DNA of 64,000 nucleotides from Burkholderia sp. Bp9143 (GTDB lineage Bacteria; Pseudomonadota; Gammaproteobacteria; Burkholderiales; Burkholderiaceae): positions 1 through 64,000 of the forward strand of contig NZ_QTPO01000023.1 of assembly GCF_003853645.1 (NCBI RefSeq), read 5' to 3'. The notes under the pieces are model-generated. The model saw only the letters and a list, made by a program, of their open reading frames with translations, ran no database searches and was not told the origin of the DNA. The translations under genes were made by a program, and so were the position numbers. This document shows, in pieces, positions 45,965-56,816 of this stretch. Position 1 is the stretch's first letter; the number at the start of each line of letters is the position of its first letter.

Positions 45965-47269
45965 ATGGCAACATCGACGCAGTCGCTGCCGGGCTCGTCC
46001 GGCGCATTCGAGGAAGCAACCTACCGCAAGGTGTCCTGGCGGCTCACGCCGCTCCTGCTTCTCTGCTACGTGGTCGCGTATCTCGACCGCGTGAACGTCG
46101 GCTTCGCGAAGCTGCAGATGGCGAGCGACCTGAATCTCAGCGACACGGTCTACGGGCTCGGCGCCGGGATCTTCTTCTTCGGCTACTTCCTGTTCGAAGT
46201 CCCGAGCAACATCATCCTGCACAAGGTCGGCGCGCGCGTCTGGATCGCGCGCATCATGGCGACGTGGGGCGTGATCTCGATCCTGACGATGTTCGTCACG
46301 ACGCCCGCGATGTTCTACGTAATGCGCTTCCTGCTCGGCGTCGCCGAAGCCGGCTTCTTCCCCGGCGTGATCCTGTACCTCACCTACTGGTATCCCGCGC
46401 ATCGGCGCGGCCGGATGACGACGTTCTTCATGACGGCCGTCGCGTTGTCCGGCGTGATCGGCGGGCCGATCTCCGGCTTCATCCTGAAGGCGTTCAACGG
46501 CGTGAGCGGCTGGCACGGGTGGCAATGGCTGTTCCTGCTCGAAGGGATCCCGTCGGTGCTGGCCGGCGTGCTCGTGTTCTTCGCGCTCGACGACCGGATC
46601 GCGAAGGCCAAATGGCTCACCGACGAGGAAAAGGCGCTGCTTGCGCGCAACGTCGACGCGGAGGAAGCGACCAAGGAAGACCTGCCGCTCGGCGCGGTGA
46701 TGGCGAGCCCCCGCGTGTGGCTGATGGCGCTCATCTACTTCTCGTTCGTGATGGGGCTGTACGGCGTCGGCTTCTGGCTGCCGACGATCATCAAGGCGAC
46801 GGGCGTGACCGATACGTTCATGATCGGCCTGCTGTCGGCGATTCCGTATGCGGTGGCGGTAGTCGCGATGATCCTGATCGCGCGCAGCGCGGACAAGCGC
46901 CGCGAACGACGCTGGCACCTTGCGATTCCGGCCGCGTTCGGTGCGCTCGGGCTCGTGCTGTCAGTGATCGGGGCGCACCAGACAGCGCTCGCGATGCTCG
47001 GGCTCACGCTCGCGACGATGGGCATCCTGACGACGCTGCCGCTGTTCTGGAGCCTGCCGACCGCGTTCCTCGGCGGCGCGGCAGCTGCGGCAGGCATCGC
47101 GATGATCAACTCGATCGGCAACCTCGCGGGCTTCCTGAGCCCGTACATGATGGGCTGGCTCAAGCAGGCGACGGGCGCCAACGACGCGGGCATGTATATG
47201 CTCGCCGGGTTTCTCGTGCTCGGCGGGCTGCTCGCGCTGTCGGTGCCGAAGCGGCTCGTCGACAAGTAA
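45965..47269 (+). CDS. MFS transporter, anion:cation symporter family
   Basis: A 434-residue inner-membrane importer with 12 helices, of the phthalate/tartrate/glucarate-type ACS group. Signatures are YVVAYLDRVNVGFAKLQM in helix 1, the loop ADKRRERRWHLAI in the middle, and the EAGFFPGVILYLTYWYP segment of helix 4-5. The ATG at 45965 has AGGAG upstream; the longer frame from 45848 lacks a site. It would import the carboxylic acid or sugar derivative handled by the two enzymes before it. Confidence 0.88.
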   Translation: MATSTQSLPGSSGAFEEATYRKVSWRLTPLLLLCYVVAYLDRVNVGFAKLQMASDLNLSDTVYGLGAGIFFFGYFLFEVPSNIILHKVGARVWIARIMATWGVISILTMFVTTPAMFYVMRFLLGVAEAGFFPGVILYLTYWYPAHRRGRMTTFFMTAVALSGVIGGPISGFILKAFNGVSGWHGWQWLFLLEGIPSVLAGVLVFFALDDRIAKAKWLTDEEKALLARNVDAEEATKEDLPLGAVMASPRVWLMALIYFSFVMGLYGVGFWLPTIIKATGVTDTFMIGLLSAIPYAVAVVAMILIARSADKRRERRWHLAIPAAFGALGLVLSVIGAHQTALAMLGLTLATMGILTTLPLFWSLPTAFLGGAAAAAGIAMINSIGNLAGFLSPYMMGWLKQATGANDAGMYMLAGFLVLGGLLALSVPKRLVDK

Positions 47270-47367
47270 CGCAGCGCGCTGCGACGGGGTTCGTCGCGAA
47301 CGAGGATGACCTGCCGCGCCGGCTCCGCGCGCAGCGCGTCCGGTCCGGCGAGCCGGTACCGAATAAG

Positions 47368-47408
47368 AAAAGCCCCGAAGGCCATCCGGCGCTCGGGGCT
47401 TTTTTACG
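47368..47408 (+). terminator. Terminator of the ALDH-SDR-MFS operon
   Basis: Stem AAAAGCCCCGA/TCGGGGCTTTT with a 14-base loop and a T-tract. It is bidirectional in effect, as A residues precede the left arm and hemY ends just to the right on the other strand. Confidence 0.88.
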
Positions 47409-47431
47409 CGCGGCGGGCAAGCGCCGCCACG

Positions 47432-48619
47432 TCAGACCACGGTGATCGCGAGCGCGCTTTCGCGGTAGTGCTTCGCCGCCTTGTCGGTTTCGCCGAGATG
47501 CTCGAACAGGCGTGCGAGCGCACGGTGCGTACGCACCTTCAGCGCCTCGTTGTCGGCCTGCTTCAGCGCGGCTTCGAGGAACGACTGCGCCTTGCCCCAC
47601 AGTTGCTGCTGCTGGCAGAGACGGCCGAGCGCGAACAGCAGGTCGGCATCGTCCGGGTGATCCTTCTTCCACCCTTCGGCCTTCTGGATCAGCGGCAGCG
47701 CATCGCCGCCGGCCGTGTCCGGATAGCGGCGCAGCAGGCGCGCATCCCAGTTGTGCGCGAGCGCATCCTCGACGATGCGGCGCGCTTCGGTGCGGCGCTC
47801 GAGCGCCACCAGCAGGTCGGCCGCGAGATCGGCCAGGCGCGGCGACTGGCGTTCGAGCGGCGACAGCGACTGCCATACCTCGAGCAGCGCGTCCGGGTCG
47901 TGCCGGCGTTCGCGCAGCAGATTCTCCGCCGCTTGCTGGCGCAACCGGACGGCCGCGGCCGGATGCAGCGCCTCGCGCTTCTCGAGCGCCTTCGCGAGCT
48001 TCAGCACCTCGGCCCAGTTCTTCAACTGCTGCTGCGCGCGCAGCGCGACCTGCTGCGCGTGGATGCGCTTGCCGCCCGCCTGCAGGTCGGCCAGCGCGGC
48101 GAGCGCGCCGTCGGCATCGCGCGCATCCGCGCGCATGTCGGCCGCGGCGAGCAGCCGTGCATCCTGCCATTCCGGTGCGTCGACCTTCGACAGCCAGTCG
48201 TCGCGGCGCGTGTACTCGTGCATCCGGTGCGCGGCAGTGGCCGCGACGAGACTCGCGGCACCCTGGTTCGCATCGACCGCGAGCGCGTCGCGCGCGGCCT
48301 TCTCGGCACGCGAGAAGCGGCCTGCGTACAGGTTCGCGATCGCATCGCGCAGCGACGCCTGCGCCTTCTCGTTGCGCGAACGCGCACGATACGCGGCGAC
48401 CCGCTGCGGCATGCGCCAGATGTTGCGCACGATGCGCAGCAGCGCGTACACGACGATGAACAGCACGACGATGGCGATCACGAACAGGTTCAGCGACACG
48501 TCGATCCGATACGGCGGATAGACGAGCAGCACCTGCCCCGCGTCGAAATGGCCGACGGTGGCCAGTGCCGCGGCGATCCCGAACAGGATCGCGAGCCAGA
48601 CGATTCCTCGAAGCGTCAT
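47432..48619 (-). CDS. hemY: HemY-like inner-membrane TPR protein
   Basis: A 395-residue protein with two N-terminal membrane helices (IVWLAILFGIAAALA and LFVIAIVVLFIVVYALLRI) and a cytoplasmic or periplasmic TPR domain (repeats such as AEWQDARLLAAADMRADARDAD-like and RLFEHLGETDKAAKHY). It belongs to the proteobacterial HemY group found beside hemC-hemD; despite its name it is not protoporphyrinogen oxidase, and its role in haem synthesis is unsettled. It follows hemDX after two bases, ending the operon. Confidence 0.9.
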   Translation of the reverse strand: MTLRGIVWLAILFGIAAALATVGHFDAGQVLLVYPPYRIDVSLNLFVIAIVVLFIVVYALLRIVRNIWRMPQRVAAYRARSRNEKAQASLRDAIANLYAGRFSRAEKAARDALAVDANQGAASLVAATAAHRMHEYTRRDDWLSKVDAPEWQDARLLAAADMRADARDADGALAALADLQAGGKRIHAQQVALRAQQQLKNWAEVLKLAKALEKREALHPAAAVRLRQQAAENLLRERRHDPDALLEVWQSLSPLERQSPRLADLAADLLVALERRTEARRIVEDALAHNWDARLLRRYPDTAGGDALPLIQKAEGWKKDHPDDADLLFALGRLCQQQQLWGKAQSFLEAALKQADNEALKVRTHRALARLFEHLGETDKAAKHYRESALAITVV

Positions 48620-48621
48620 CG

Positions 48622-50592
48622 TTACCCCCGGCTCTTGAACTGCTGAACGGCGTTCAGGCTCGTGTTCAGGTTCGGCACCGCGACCGTCAGCGATGCGCCG
48701 TCGACCTGCTTGAGCAGGTCCTCGACGGATTGCGTGTCCTTCGATGCCTGGTCGAAATACTTGCCGAGCGACGCCTGCGCGGCGTGCAGGTCGGCCTTCA
48801 TCGCGCCGTCGTTGCGCGCGAGCAGCGACAGCCGCGCGGTGAGCAGGCGCAGCTTCACGTTCTCGCGCACGAAGTAGCCCTGGTCGGGCGAGGCGAGCAT
48901 CGCGTCGGCATTGTCGATCCGGCGCACCTGCACGAGGCCCTTCAACTGCTCGCCGAGCCCGGCCGAGAAGTCATGCCACCACACCTTCCAGCGCGGCGTG
49001 TCGGCTGCCAGCGGCGACGCGGCTTCGGCCGGCGCGGCCTTCGGCGCCGCGTGTGGGACGATCGCTTCACCCGACAGCGGCAGCGCGTCGATCTTCGCGA
49101 TCGCGTCGTCGAGCTTGATCGCGAGGCCCGTGAGGTCGGCCGACGGCGCGGCCTTCAGCGTCTCGATGTCCTGCGCGAGCGCCTTGCGCACCGTGACGGC
49201 CTGTGCGCTCTGCGACGTCGCGAGGCGCGCATCGGCATTCTGCAGCGCGATCAGCGCGAGCTGCGTGTTGCCGGTGAGCTGCAGTTGCTGGCTCGCGCTC
49301 GACAGCATCTGGTCGACTTCCTCGAGCATCCACGCGTCGCGGTTGCGCGACAGGTCCTGGTATTGCTGCTGCAGCGCCTGCTGCGCACTCTGCGCGTCGG
49401 CGAGCTTGCCGTCGAGCTGCGCGAGCTGCGTGTCGACCTGGTGCGTGCTCGCGAGCGCCTGCTCGGTCTTCATGCGGGTTTCGGCCGTCTGCGCATCGAG
49501 CGCCTTCTGGCGTGCGACGAACGAATTGTCGAGCCGGTCGACCTTGCGGTTCAGCGCATAGCCGCCGACGCCCGCCGCGCAGCCGAGCACGACGACGACG
49601 AACCACAGCGCCGCGCTGCCGCCACGGCGCGCGGGCGGTTCGGCGCCCATATAGGCAGGACGGGACGGCGGTGCGGATGCAGCGGCCGGCTGGGAAGCGA
49701 CGCTTTTGGAATCGTTGGTATCTGTCATGCGTTTAGTCACCGGTGCGGCTGTCGCCGGTTGGACGGCCTCGTCGGCCATCGTTCGAAACGCGCGGACGAT
49801 GCGCTCATCGCCCGCGCCGGTCAGCGTAATCCTATCAAAACCCAGTGCGCGCGCGGTCTGCTCGATACGCGGGTGCGGCGTCACGAGCGGCGCATGCTTC
49901 AGCGCCTCGATCTCGGCGTCGTTCAGGTGCGTGCGGGCGAGTTCGTGCAGGTTACGCACGCCCTCCGAGCTCGTGACGAGCCACGCGTGCGGCGCGCCGG
50001 CGAGCAGCGCATGCACGCGCTCCCACGCGCCGATGCGCGGCTCGGGCACGACGCGCCGGTACGCGGCTGCGAGCGTGACGTCCGCGCCGGCTTCGCGCAG
50101 CCGCTCGGCGAGCCATTCGCGCCCGCCGTCGCCGCGCACGATCAGCACGCGTTTGCCGGCGAGCGCCTGCGCGCCGCCGAACGCGGTCTCGATGCTCGCG
50201 AACAGGCTTTCCGAATCGTAATGCGGGACGCCGCCGTCGGCGGGTGCCTGCGGCGCGATCACGCGATGCGCGGGCGCGGCGATGCCGTGACGCTCGAGCG
50301 CCGCGACGCTGCCGGGGCCGACGACGCCGACCGGCAGCGCATTCGGCCAGATCGCGCCGTACTGCGCGAGCGCGCGGTCGATCGCGTTCGGCGACACGAA
50401 AATCACGAGCGCGTAGTCGGCGAGCGCCGCGAACGCGGCGTCGAGCGGCGCCGGATCGTCGACCGGCGCGATGTCGATCAGCGGGAATTCGAGCACGTCG
50501 CAACCGGCGTCGGCCAGCTGGGCCGCGAGCGCGGCCGACTGGCCGTCCGGGCGCGTCAGGACGGCGGTGAACGCGCGCGCGCCGCCCGCCAT
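48622..50592 (-). CDS. hemDX: Fused uroporphyrinogen-III synthase/HemX
   Basis: A 656-residue fusion. Residues 1 to about 270 form HemD, which closes hydroxymethylbilane into uroporphyrinogen III (segments AVLTRPDGQSAALAAQL, FVSPNAIDRAL and LVTSSEGVRNLHEL). After a linker and one membrane helix (ALWFVVVVLGCAAGVGGYAL) comes the HemX part, a long coiled-coil-rich domain. An internal MTDTNDSKS marks where HemX would start if separate. The ATG overlaps the hemC stop by one base (TGATG). Fusion of the two is common in Burkholderia. Confidence 0.92.
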   Translation of the reverse strand: MAGGARAFTAVLTRPDGQSAALAAQLADAGCDVLEFPLIDIAPVDDPAPLDAAFAALADYALVIFVSPNAIDRALAQYGAIWPNALPVGVVGPGSVAALERHGIAAPAHRVIAPQAPADGGVPHYDSESLFASIETAFGGAQALAGKRVLIVRGDGGREWLAERLREAGADVTLAAAYRRVVPEPRIGAWERVHALLAGAPHAWLVTSSEGVRNLHELARTHLNDAEIEALKHAPLVTPHPRIEQTARALGFDRITLTGAGDERIVRAFRTMADEAVQPATAAPVTKRMTDTNDSKSVASQPAAASAPPSRPAYMGAEPPARRGGSAALWFVVVVLGCAAGVGGYALNRKVDRLDNSFVARQKALDAQTAETRMKTEQALASTHQVDTQLAQLDGKLADAQSAQQALQQQYQDLSRNRDAWMLEEVDQMLSSASQQLQLTGNTQLALIALQNADARLATSQSAQAVTVRKALAQDIETLKAAPSADLTGLAIKLDDAIAKIDALPLSGEAIVPHAAPKAAPAEAASPLAADTPRWKVWWHDFSAGLGEQLKGLVQVRRIDNADAMLASPDQGYFVRENVKLRLLTARLSLLARNDGAMKADLHAAQASLGKYFDQASKDTQSVEDLLKQVDGASLTVAVPNLNTSLNAVQQFKSRG

Positions 50593-51578
50593 CAGGCGTC
50601 GCCCTTGCCGGCCTGCGAGCCGGCGAGCAGTGCATTGACGATGTCGAGCGCGCCCTGTGCCTCGAGCTCGTCGGACACCGCGCGGCCGAGCGCGAGCGCG
50701 TCGGCCACGGTCATGACGGCGCCGCACTCCTCGGCGGTCAGCACGCGCTGGCCGTCGGTCGTCGACACGCGGCCCGTGAGGTACAACTCGCCCGCGCGCC
50801 ACACCGCGTGCGCGGCGAGCGGCACCTCGCAGCTGCCGCCGAGCGCGCGCGACACCATCCGCTCGGCCTCGATCGCGAGCGCGGTCCGCGGGTCGTGCAG
50901 CGGCGCGAGCCATCCGGCGACATCCGTGCGGTGTGCGGCGATTTCGATGCCGAGCGCGCCCTGGCCGGCGGCCGGCGGGCTGTCCTCGACGTCGATCAGC
51001 GCGCGAATCCGCGCGTCGAGGCCGAGACGCTTCAGGCCCGCCGCCGCGAGGATGATCGCCGCGTAATCGCCGCGATCGAGCTTCGACAGGCGCGTGTCGA
51101 GGTTGCCGCGCAGCGGCTGCACGTTCAGGTGCGGATAACGCGCACGCAGCATCGCCTCGCGGCGCAGGCTCGACGTGCCGACGACCGCGCCGTCCGGCAG
51201 CGCGTCGAGCGACGCGTGGTCGTTCGACACGAATGCGTCGCGCGGATCCTCGCGCTCCATGATCGCGGTCAGCGCGAAGCCGTCGGGCAGTGCCATCGGC
51301 ACGTCCTTCAGCGAATGCACGGCCAGGTCGGCGCGGCCGTCGGCGAGCGCATTCTCCAGCTCCTTCACGAACAGGCCCTTGCCGCCGACCTTCGACAGCG
51401 TACGATCGAGAATCTGATCGCCACGGGTCGTCATCCCGAGGATTTTCACGTCACAAGCTGGATATAATTTGCGCAGCGCATCACGCACATGTTCGGCTTG
51501 CCACATCGCCAGGCGGCTCTCGCGCGAAGCAATCGTCAGCGTCGCGGGGGCGGATGCCGAAAGAGTCTCGGAATTCAT
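50592..51578 (-). CDS. hemC: Hydroxymethylbilane synthase (porphobilinogen deaminase)
   Basis: A 328-residue enzyme that joins four porphobilinogen units into hydroxymethylbilane. Landmarks are [17 protein letters not shown], the [25 protein letters not shown] segment, and [19 protein letters not shown]. The cofactor-binding Cys lies in [15 protein letters not shown]. The start at ATG 51578 fits the family length; the frame runs on upstream without sense. It heads hemC-hemDX-hemY and is divergent from ppc; the region between contains a 9-base tandem repeat. Confidence 0.93.
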   Translation of the reverse strand: MNSETLSASAPATLTIASRESRLAMWQAEHVRDALRKLYPACDVKILGMTTRGDQILDRTLSKVGGKGLFVKELENALADGRADLAVHSLKDVPMALPDGFALTAIMEREDPRDAFVSNDHASLDALPDGAVVGTSSLRREAMLRARYPHLNVQPLRGNLDTRLSKLDRGDYAAIILAAAGLKRLGLDARIRALIDVEDSPPAAGQGALGIEIAAHRTDVAGWLAPLHDPRTALAIEAERMVSRALGGSCEVPLAAHAVWRAGELYLTGRVSTTDGQRVLTAEECGAVMTVADALALGRAVSDELEAQGALDIVNALLAGSQAGKGDA

Positions 51579-51727
51579 TGCTGGAACATCGAAGGACGGG
51601 ATTGAAGATCGAACAATGGTAGCACGCACGCTTCGGCCCGCCCGGGCCCGGAGCCTGCGCCCGCCGCGCTTCGGCGCGAGCGGCGACACCGATGCGCGGA
51701 TGTGCCGCACCCAGCTGGTTGCTTGAC

Positions 51728-51763
51728 CGCAGTTCCCGTAGTTTCCGCAGTCCCCGCAGTCCC
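51728..51763. repeat. Nine-base tandem repeat between hemC and ppc
   Basis: Four head-to-tail 9-base units: CGCAGTTCC, CGTAGTTTC, CGCAGTCCC, CGCAGTCCC. It lies 30 bases before the ppc start, within the likely leader of ppc. Confidence 0.7.
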
Positions 51764-51795
51764 TTTTGACTCGAGCTTTCCCAAGGAAACCCATC

Positions 51796-54786
51796 GTGAA
51801 GTCTTCCGGATCGGCGCGTACGGCGCGCCGCAATGCTGCCTTGCCCTCCTCCGACGCCCCGACGGGCACCCTCGCCACCGCCGCGAACGGCCGTGCGAAA
51901 ACGGCAACGAAACCGAAAGACCCGATACGTCAGACAAAACGCGCGATCAAGCCCGCCGGCCCGGCGGCGCGCAAGGCCGGCGCCCGCACGCGCGAGGACA
52001 AGGACGGTCCGCTGTTCGAGGACATCCGCTACCTCGGCCGCCTGCTCGGCGACGTGGTGCGCGAACAGGAAGGCGACACCGTGTTCGACGTCGTCGAGAC
52101 CATTCGCCAGACGGCGGTGAAGTTTCGCCGCGAGGACGACAGCGAGGCCGCGCAAACGCTGGAGAAGAAGCTGCGCAAGCTGACGCCGGAGCAGACGGTG
52201 AGCGTCGTGCGCGCGTTCAGCTATTTCTCGCACCTCGCGAACATCGCGGAAGACCGCCACCACAACCGCCGCCGCCGCATCCACGCGCTGGCCGGCTCCG
52301 CGCCACAGCCCGGCACCGTCGCGTACGCGCTCGACCAGCTGAAGACGACCGGCAACGCGTCGAAGCGCCTGCTGCAGCGCTTCTTCGACGATGCGCTGAT
52401 CGTGCCGGTGCTCACCGCGCACCCGACCGAAGTGCAGCGCAAGAGCATCCTCGACGCGCAGCACGACATCGCGCGCCTGCTCGCCGAGCGCGACCAGCCG
52501 CTGACGGCGCGCGAACGCGCGTACAACGAATCGATGCTGCGCGCGCGCGTGACCGCGCTGTGGCAGACCCGCATGCTGCGCGACTCGCGCCTGACGGTCG
52601 GCGACGAGATCGAGAACGCGCTGTCGTACTACCGCGCGACGTTCCTCGACGAACTGCCGGCGCTGTACGGCGACATCGAGGCCGCGCTCGCCGAGCACGG
52701 CCTGTCCGCGCGCGTGCCGGCGTTCTTCCAGATGGGCAGCTGGATCGGCGGCGATCGCGACGGCAACCCGAACGTGACCGCCCCGACGCTCGACGAAGCG
52801 ATCACCCGCCAGGCCGCGGTGATCTTCGAACACTATCTGGAACAGGTGCACAAGCTCGGCGCCGAGCTGTCGGTGTCGAACCTGCTGGTCGGCGCGAACG
52901 ACGCGGTGAAGGCCCTCGCGGCCGCATCGCCCGACCAGTCGCCGCACCGCGTCGACGAACCGTATCGCCGCGCGCTGATCGGCATCTACACGCGGCTCGC
53001 CGCGAGCGCACGCGTGCGCCTCGGCGAAGGCACGGTGCCGGTGCGCAGCGCGGGCCGCGGCGCACCGCCCGTGCGAGCGATTCCGTATGCGGATTCCGAA
53101 GCGTTCGTCGCCGACCTGAAGGTGTTGACCGCGTCGCTCGACGAACACCACGGCGCGTCGCTCGCCGCACCGCGCCTCACGCCGCTCGTGCGCGCGGCCG
53201 AGGTGTTCGGCTTCCACCTCGCGAGCATCGACCTGCGCCAGAGCTCGGACATCCACGAAGCCGTGGTCGCCGAGCTGTTCGCGCGTGCCGGCGTCGAAGC
53301 CGACTACGCGGCGCTCGCCGAGGAAGACAAGCTGCGCGTGCTGCTGGCCGCGCTCGCCGATCCGCGCCCGCTGCGCTCGCCGTACCTCGAATACTCGGCG
53401 CTCGCGCAGAGCGAGCTCGGCGTGTTCGAGAAGGCCCGCGAGGTGCGCGCGCAGTTCGGCGCGCGTGCGGTGCGCAACTACATCATCTCGCACACGGAAA
53501 CCGTCAGCGACCTCGTCGAGGTGCTGCTGCTGCAGAAGGAAACGGGCCTGCTCGACGGTGTGCTCGGCAGCCATGCGAAGAACGGCCTGATGGTGATTCC
53601 GCTGTTCGAGACGATCCCCGACCTGCGCGACGCCGCACGCATCATGCGCGAATACTTCGCACTGCCGGGCGTCGACGCGGTGATCGCGCACCAGGGTGCC
53701 GAGCAGGAAGTGATGCTCGGCTACTCGGACAGCAACAAGGACGGCGGCTTCCTGACGTCGAACTGGGAGCTGTATCGCGCGGAACTCGCGCTCGTCGACC
53801 TGTTCCGAGAACGCAAGATTACGCTGCGCCTGTTTCACGGCCGCGGCGGCACGGTCGGCCGCGGGGGCGGCCCGACCTACCAGGCGATCCTGTCACAGCC
53901 GCCGGGCACCGTGAACGGCCAGATCCGCCTGACCGAACAGGGCGAGGTGATCGCGAGCAAATTCGCGAACCCCGAGATCGGCCGGCGCAACCTCGAGACG
54001 GTGGTCGCCGCGACGCTCGAGGCGTCGCTGCTGCCGCAATCGAACGCGCCCGCGCAGCTGCCCGCGTTCGAAGCCACGATGCAGACGCTGTCCGACGCCG
54101 CGATGGCGGCGTATCGCGCGCTCGTCTATGAAACGCCCGGCTTCACCGACTACTTCTTCTCGTCGACGCCGATCACCGAGATCGCCGAGCTGAACATCGG
54201 CAGCCGCCCGGCCTCGCGCAAGCTGCAGGATCCGAAAAACCGCAAGATCGAGGATCTCCGCGCGATTCCGTGGGGCTTCTCGTGGGGCCAGTGCCGGCTG
54301 TTGCTGACGGGCTGGTACGGCTTCGGCAGCGCGGTGAGCGCGTATCTCGACGGCGCGCAGGACGCGGCCGAGCGCACGAAGCGCGTCGCGCTGCTCAAGA
54401 AGATGAACAAGACCTGGCCGTTCTTCGCGAACCTGCTGTCGAACATGGACATGGTGCTTGCGAAGACCGATCTCGCCGTCGCGTCGCGCTACGCGCAGCT
54501 GGTCGCCGACCGCAAGCTGCGCAAGCACGTGTTCGAGCGGATCGTCGCGGAATGGGAGCGCACGTCGCAGGCGCTCGCGGAAATCACCGGGCACGAAGGC
54601 CGCCTCGCGACCAACCCGCTGCTCGCGCGCTCGATCAAGAACCGCTTCCCGTATCTCGATCCGCTGAACCACCTGCAGGTCGAGCTGATCAAGCGTCACC
54701 GCGCGGGCGACACGAACGCGCGGCTGCGCCGCGGGATTCACCTGACCATCAACGGGATCGCGGCCGGCCTGCGCAACACGGGCTGA
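51796..54786 (+). CDS. ppc: Phosphoenolpyruvate carboxylase
   Basis: A 996-residue enzyme that fixes bicarbonate on phosphoenolpyruvate to form oxaloacetate, refilling the TCA cycle. Catalytic segments are [29 protein letters not shown], and the glycine loop [14 protein letters not shown]; the C terminus ends in the invariant RNTG. A basic, Ala-rich N-terminal extension of about 60 residues precedes the core. I chose the GTG at 51796 because AAGGAA lies just upstream; an earlier TTG at 51766 would extend it. Single gene with a terminator, divergent from the haem operon. Confidence 0.95.
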   Translation: MKSSGSARTARRNAALPSSDAPTGTLATAANGRAKTATKPKDPIRQTKRAIKPAGPAARKAGARTREDKDGPLFEDIRYLGRLLGDVVREQEGDTVFDVVETIRQTAVKFRREDDSEAAQTLEKKLRKLTPEQTVSVVRAFSYFSHLANIAEDRHHNRRRRIHALAGSAPQPGTVAYALDQLKTTGNASKRLLQRFFDDALIVPVLTAHPTEVQRKSILDAQHDIARLLAERDQPLTARERAYNESMLRARVTALWQTRMLRDSRLTVGDEIENALSYYRATFLDELPALYGDIEAALAEHGLSARVPAFFQMGSWIGGDRDGNPNVTAPTLDEAITRQAAVIFEHYLEQVHKLGAELSVSNLLVGANDAVKALAAASPDQSPHRVDEPYRRALIGIYTRLAASARVRLGEGTVPVRSAGRGAPPVRAIPYADSEAFVADLKVLTASLDEHHGASLAAPRLTPLVRAAEVFGFHLASIDLRQSSDIHEAVVAELFARAGVEADYAALAEEDKLRVLLAALADPRPLRSPYLEYSALAQSELGVFEKAREVRAQFGARAVRNYIISHTETVSDLVEVLLLQKETGLLDGVLGSHAKNGLMVIPLFETIPDLRDAARIMREYFALPGVDAVIAHQGAEQEVMLGYSDSNKDGGFLTSNWELYRAELALVDLFRERKITLRLFHGRGGTVGRGGGPTYQAILSQPPGTVNGQIRLTEQGEVIASKFANPEIGRRNLETVVAATLEASLLPQSNAPAQLPAFEATMQTLSDAAMAAYRALVYETPGFTDYFFSSTPITEIAELNIGSRPASRKLQDPKNRKIEDLRAIPWGFSWGQCRLLLTGWYGFGSAVSAYLDGAQDAAERTKRVALLKKMNKTWPFFANLLSNMDMVLAKTDLAVASRYAQLVADRKLRKHVFERIVAEWERTSQALAEITGHEGRLATNPLLARSIKNRFPYLDPLNHLQVELIKRHRAGDTNARLRRGIHLTINGIAAGLRNTG

Positions 54787-54835
54787 TCCGCGCGCGGCGC
54801 GGGCCTGCCCGGCGCCGCGCCGGCATCGCGAAACG

Positions 54836-54876
54836 AAAGCCGCGATACGCAATTCACGCGTATCGCGGCTTTTTTC
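54836..54876 (+). terminator. ppc terminator
   Basis: Perfect stem of about fifteen bases, AAAGCCGCGATACGC/GCGTATCGCGGCTTT, around a seven-base loop, with a T-tract. Confidence 0.9.
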
Positions 54877-54915
54877 ATCGAGAGGCGAGAAGGCAACGGC
54901 CGACGCACCGCATGT

Positions 54916-55668
54916 TCACTGCGCGTCGATCAGCAACGCATCGTGCTCGAACGATCCATCCAGCTGCACCGCGTAGTAGCCGCGCACCTCGTCGGGCGCG
55001 TGCGCCCACAGCGCGCGGATGCCCGCGACACTGTCGGCCGGCGTGCGGATCCGCTCGACCCACGTATCGAAATCGATCGGCAGGCGCCAGCGGCTCTGCA
55101 CGTGCGCGTCGAACCCGGCACCGCGGAACATCGCGAGCCATTCGTCGGCGCGGTAGTCGCGCACGTGCGATGCGTCGCGCAACACTTCCGCGGCCTGCAG
55201 ATACGTGTCGAGCAGCGGATGGTCGTTGCCCGCGATGTCGATCATCAGCACGCGGCCGCCCGGCTTCAGCACGCGGCGTACCTCGGCGAGCGCCGCGCGC
55301 ACGTCGTGCCAGTGATGCGCGCTCATCCGGCTGATCACCCAGTCGAAGGTGCCCGCGTCGAACGGCAGCCGCTCGGCCGGGCCCTGCTGCGTGCGGATGT
55401 TCGCGATCCCGCGCTCGCGCGCGGCGGCGTCAACGGTCGCAAGCATCGGCGCGGCGAGATCGTACGCGACCACGTCGCGCACGTGCGGTGCGACCGCGAA
55501 GCTCGCGTGGCCCGCGCCGCATCCGAGATCGAGCACCGCGGCGTCGCGCGTCGCGCGCACGGCGTCGGCCAGCGCCTGCAGATCGGCGCCCGTCGCATGG
55601 ACCGTGCTCGTCAGGTAGGCGGCGGCCGTCGTGCCGAATGCGTCGGCGACCTGGTCGTGGTGTTTCAT
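54916..55668 (-). CDS. SAM-dependent class-I methyltransferase
   Basis: A 250-residue UbiE/arsenite-type methyltransferase. Motif I is AVLDLGCGAGHASFAV, post-I VAYDLAAPML, and motif II-like FDWVISRMSAHHWHD; VRRVLKPGGRVLMIDIAG follows. The C-terminal part (SRWRLPIDFDTWVERIRTP) recalls a putative biotin/quinone or small-molecule methyltransferase; the substrate is unknown. It diverges from an XRE/MmyB-like regulator, and a perfect palindrome lies between them, so it is probably that regulator's target. Confidence 0.85.
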   Translation of the reverse strand: MKHHDQVADAFGTTAAAYLTSTVHATGADLQALADAVRATRDAAVLDLGCGAGHASFAVAPHVRDVVAYDLAAPMLATVDAAARERGIANIRTQQGPAERLPFDAGTFDWVISRMSAHHWHDVRAALAEVRRVLKPGGRVLMIDIAGNDHPLLDTYLQAAEVLRDASHVRDYRADEWLAMFRGAGFDAHVQSRWRLPIDFDTWVERIRTPADSVAGIRALWAHAPDEVRGYYAVQLDGSFEHDALLIDAQ

Positions 55669-55736
55669 CGTGCGCTCCTTCTTTGGATGGGGTGCTCGCT
55701 GCCTGCCAGCGCGCGAATCGCTACAATAGGGCTGCG

Positions 55737-55752
55737 CTTGTACCAGTACAAG
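55737..55752. promoter_or_regulatory. Perfect palindrome, candidate operator
   Basis: CTTGTAC-CA-GTACAAG, seven-base arms around two bases, lying between the divergent methyltransferase and MmyB-like regulator genes. It is the form expected of a dimeric helix-turn-helix binding site, and overlaps the AT-rich promoter-like stretch. Confidence 0.65.
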
Positions 55753-55867
55753 TTAAGCAGTTATTCTGGTATTTGTTACACCTGCCTGATCTCTGCCCCG
55801 ATCTTCGTCGCGCCCCGGCGCCCCTTTTCATCAATTCAGTCGACTCAGTCGCTTCAGCCGTTTCCGC

Positions 55868-56677
55868 ATGAACCAGCCGTCCTCCGCCCCCACCCCGCCC
55901 CTCGACGCGACGCCCGCCCGCGCACTCGGCGAATTCATCCGCGCGCACCGCGAACGGCTGTCGCCGCAGGCCGTCGGCCTGCCGCCCGGCCCGCGCCGCC
56001 GCACGCCGGGACTGCGGCGCGAGGAAGTCGCGCAGCTGTGCGGTGTCAGCCCGACCTGGTACACGTGGATCGAGCAGGGCCGCCCGGTGTCCGCGTCGGC
56101 CGATGCGCTCGCGCGGATCGCCGTCGCGCTGCAGTTGTCGAAGGCCGAGCGCGCGTACCTGTTCGAGCTGGCCGCGCAGCGCGATCCGGCCGAGCCCGAC
56201 GTCGCGGCCGGCGACCTGCCGCCGACGCTCGCCGCAACCGTCGCCGCGATCGCCACGCCGGCGTACGTGCTCGACCGGCAATGGAACGCCCTCGCATGGA
56301 ACGCGCCGGCCGCCGCGCTGTTCACGGGCTGGCTCGACGGCGAGCACGACCGCAACCTGCTGCGCTTCACGTTCATGGCGCCGGCCGCGCGCACGCTGAT
56401 CGTCGACTGGGAAACCCGCGCGCGCCGGCTCGCGGCCGAATTCCGCGCCGACTCGATCCGCCACCTCGCCGACGCACCGACCCGCGCGCTGATCGACGCG
56501 CTGATGGCCGGCAGCGATGCATTCGCGCAGTACTGGGCGTCGCAGGACGTGTTCGAGCGCGAAGGCGGCCTGCGCGAATTCGACCATCCGACCGACGGCC
56601 GCCTCGTGTACCAGCAGATCACGCTGAAGCCCGCACACCGCGAGGACCTGAAGCTGGTCGTGCTCGTGCGCGACTAG
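55868..56677 (+). CDS. XRE-type regulator with MmyB-like ligand domain
   Basis: A 269-residue regulator. The N-terminal helix-turn-helix (about residues 18-85) reads [16 protein letters not shown], then [33 protein letters not shown], a wording typical of the MmyB/actinobacterial-type group. The C-terminal MmyB ligand domain shows [27 protein letters not shown] and [22 protein letters not shown]. Such regulators may bind fatty acids or other small ligands. It is divergent from the methyltransferase gene, with the palindrome in between. Confidence 0.85.
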   Translation: MNQPSSAPTPPLDATPARALGEFIRAHRERLSPQAVGLPPGPRRRTPGLRREEVAQLCGVSPTWYTWIEQGRPVSASADALARIAVALQLSKAERAYLFELAAQRDPAEPDVAAGDLPPTLAATVAAIATPAYVLDRQWNALAWNAPAAALFTGWLDGEHDRNLLRFTFMAPAARTLIVDWETRARRLAAEFRADSIRHLADAPTRALIDALMAGSDAFAQYWASQDVFEREGGLREFDHPTDGRLVYQQITLKPAHREDLKLVVLVRD

Positions 56678-56816
56678 GGCCCGTTCCCGCCAACGACGGG
56701 AACAGGCGCCACGGACGACCCGCGCCGGGGAGGGCCGGCCGCCAGTCCCGCGAATGCTAGAATTGCGGGATTCTCTCGGCGGCGCACGCCGCCCAACTCC
56801 CCTTCGAAGAATCGCC

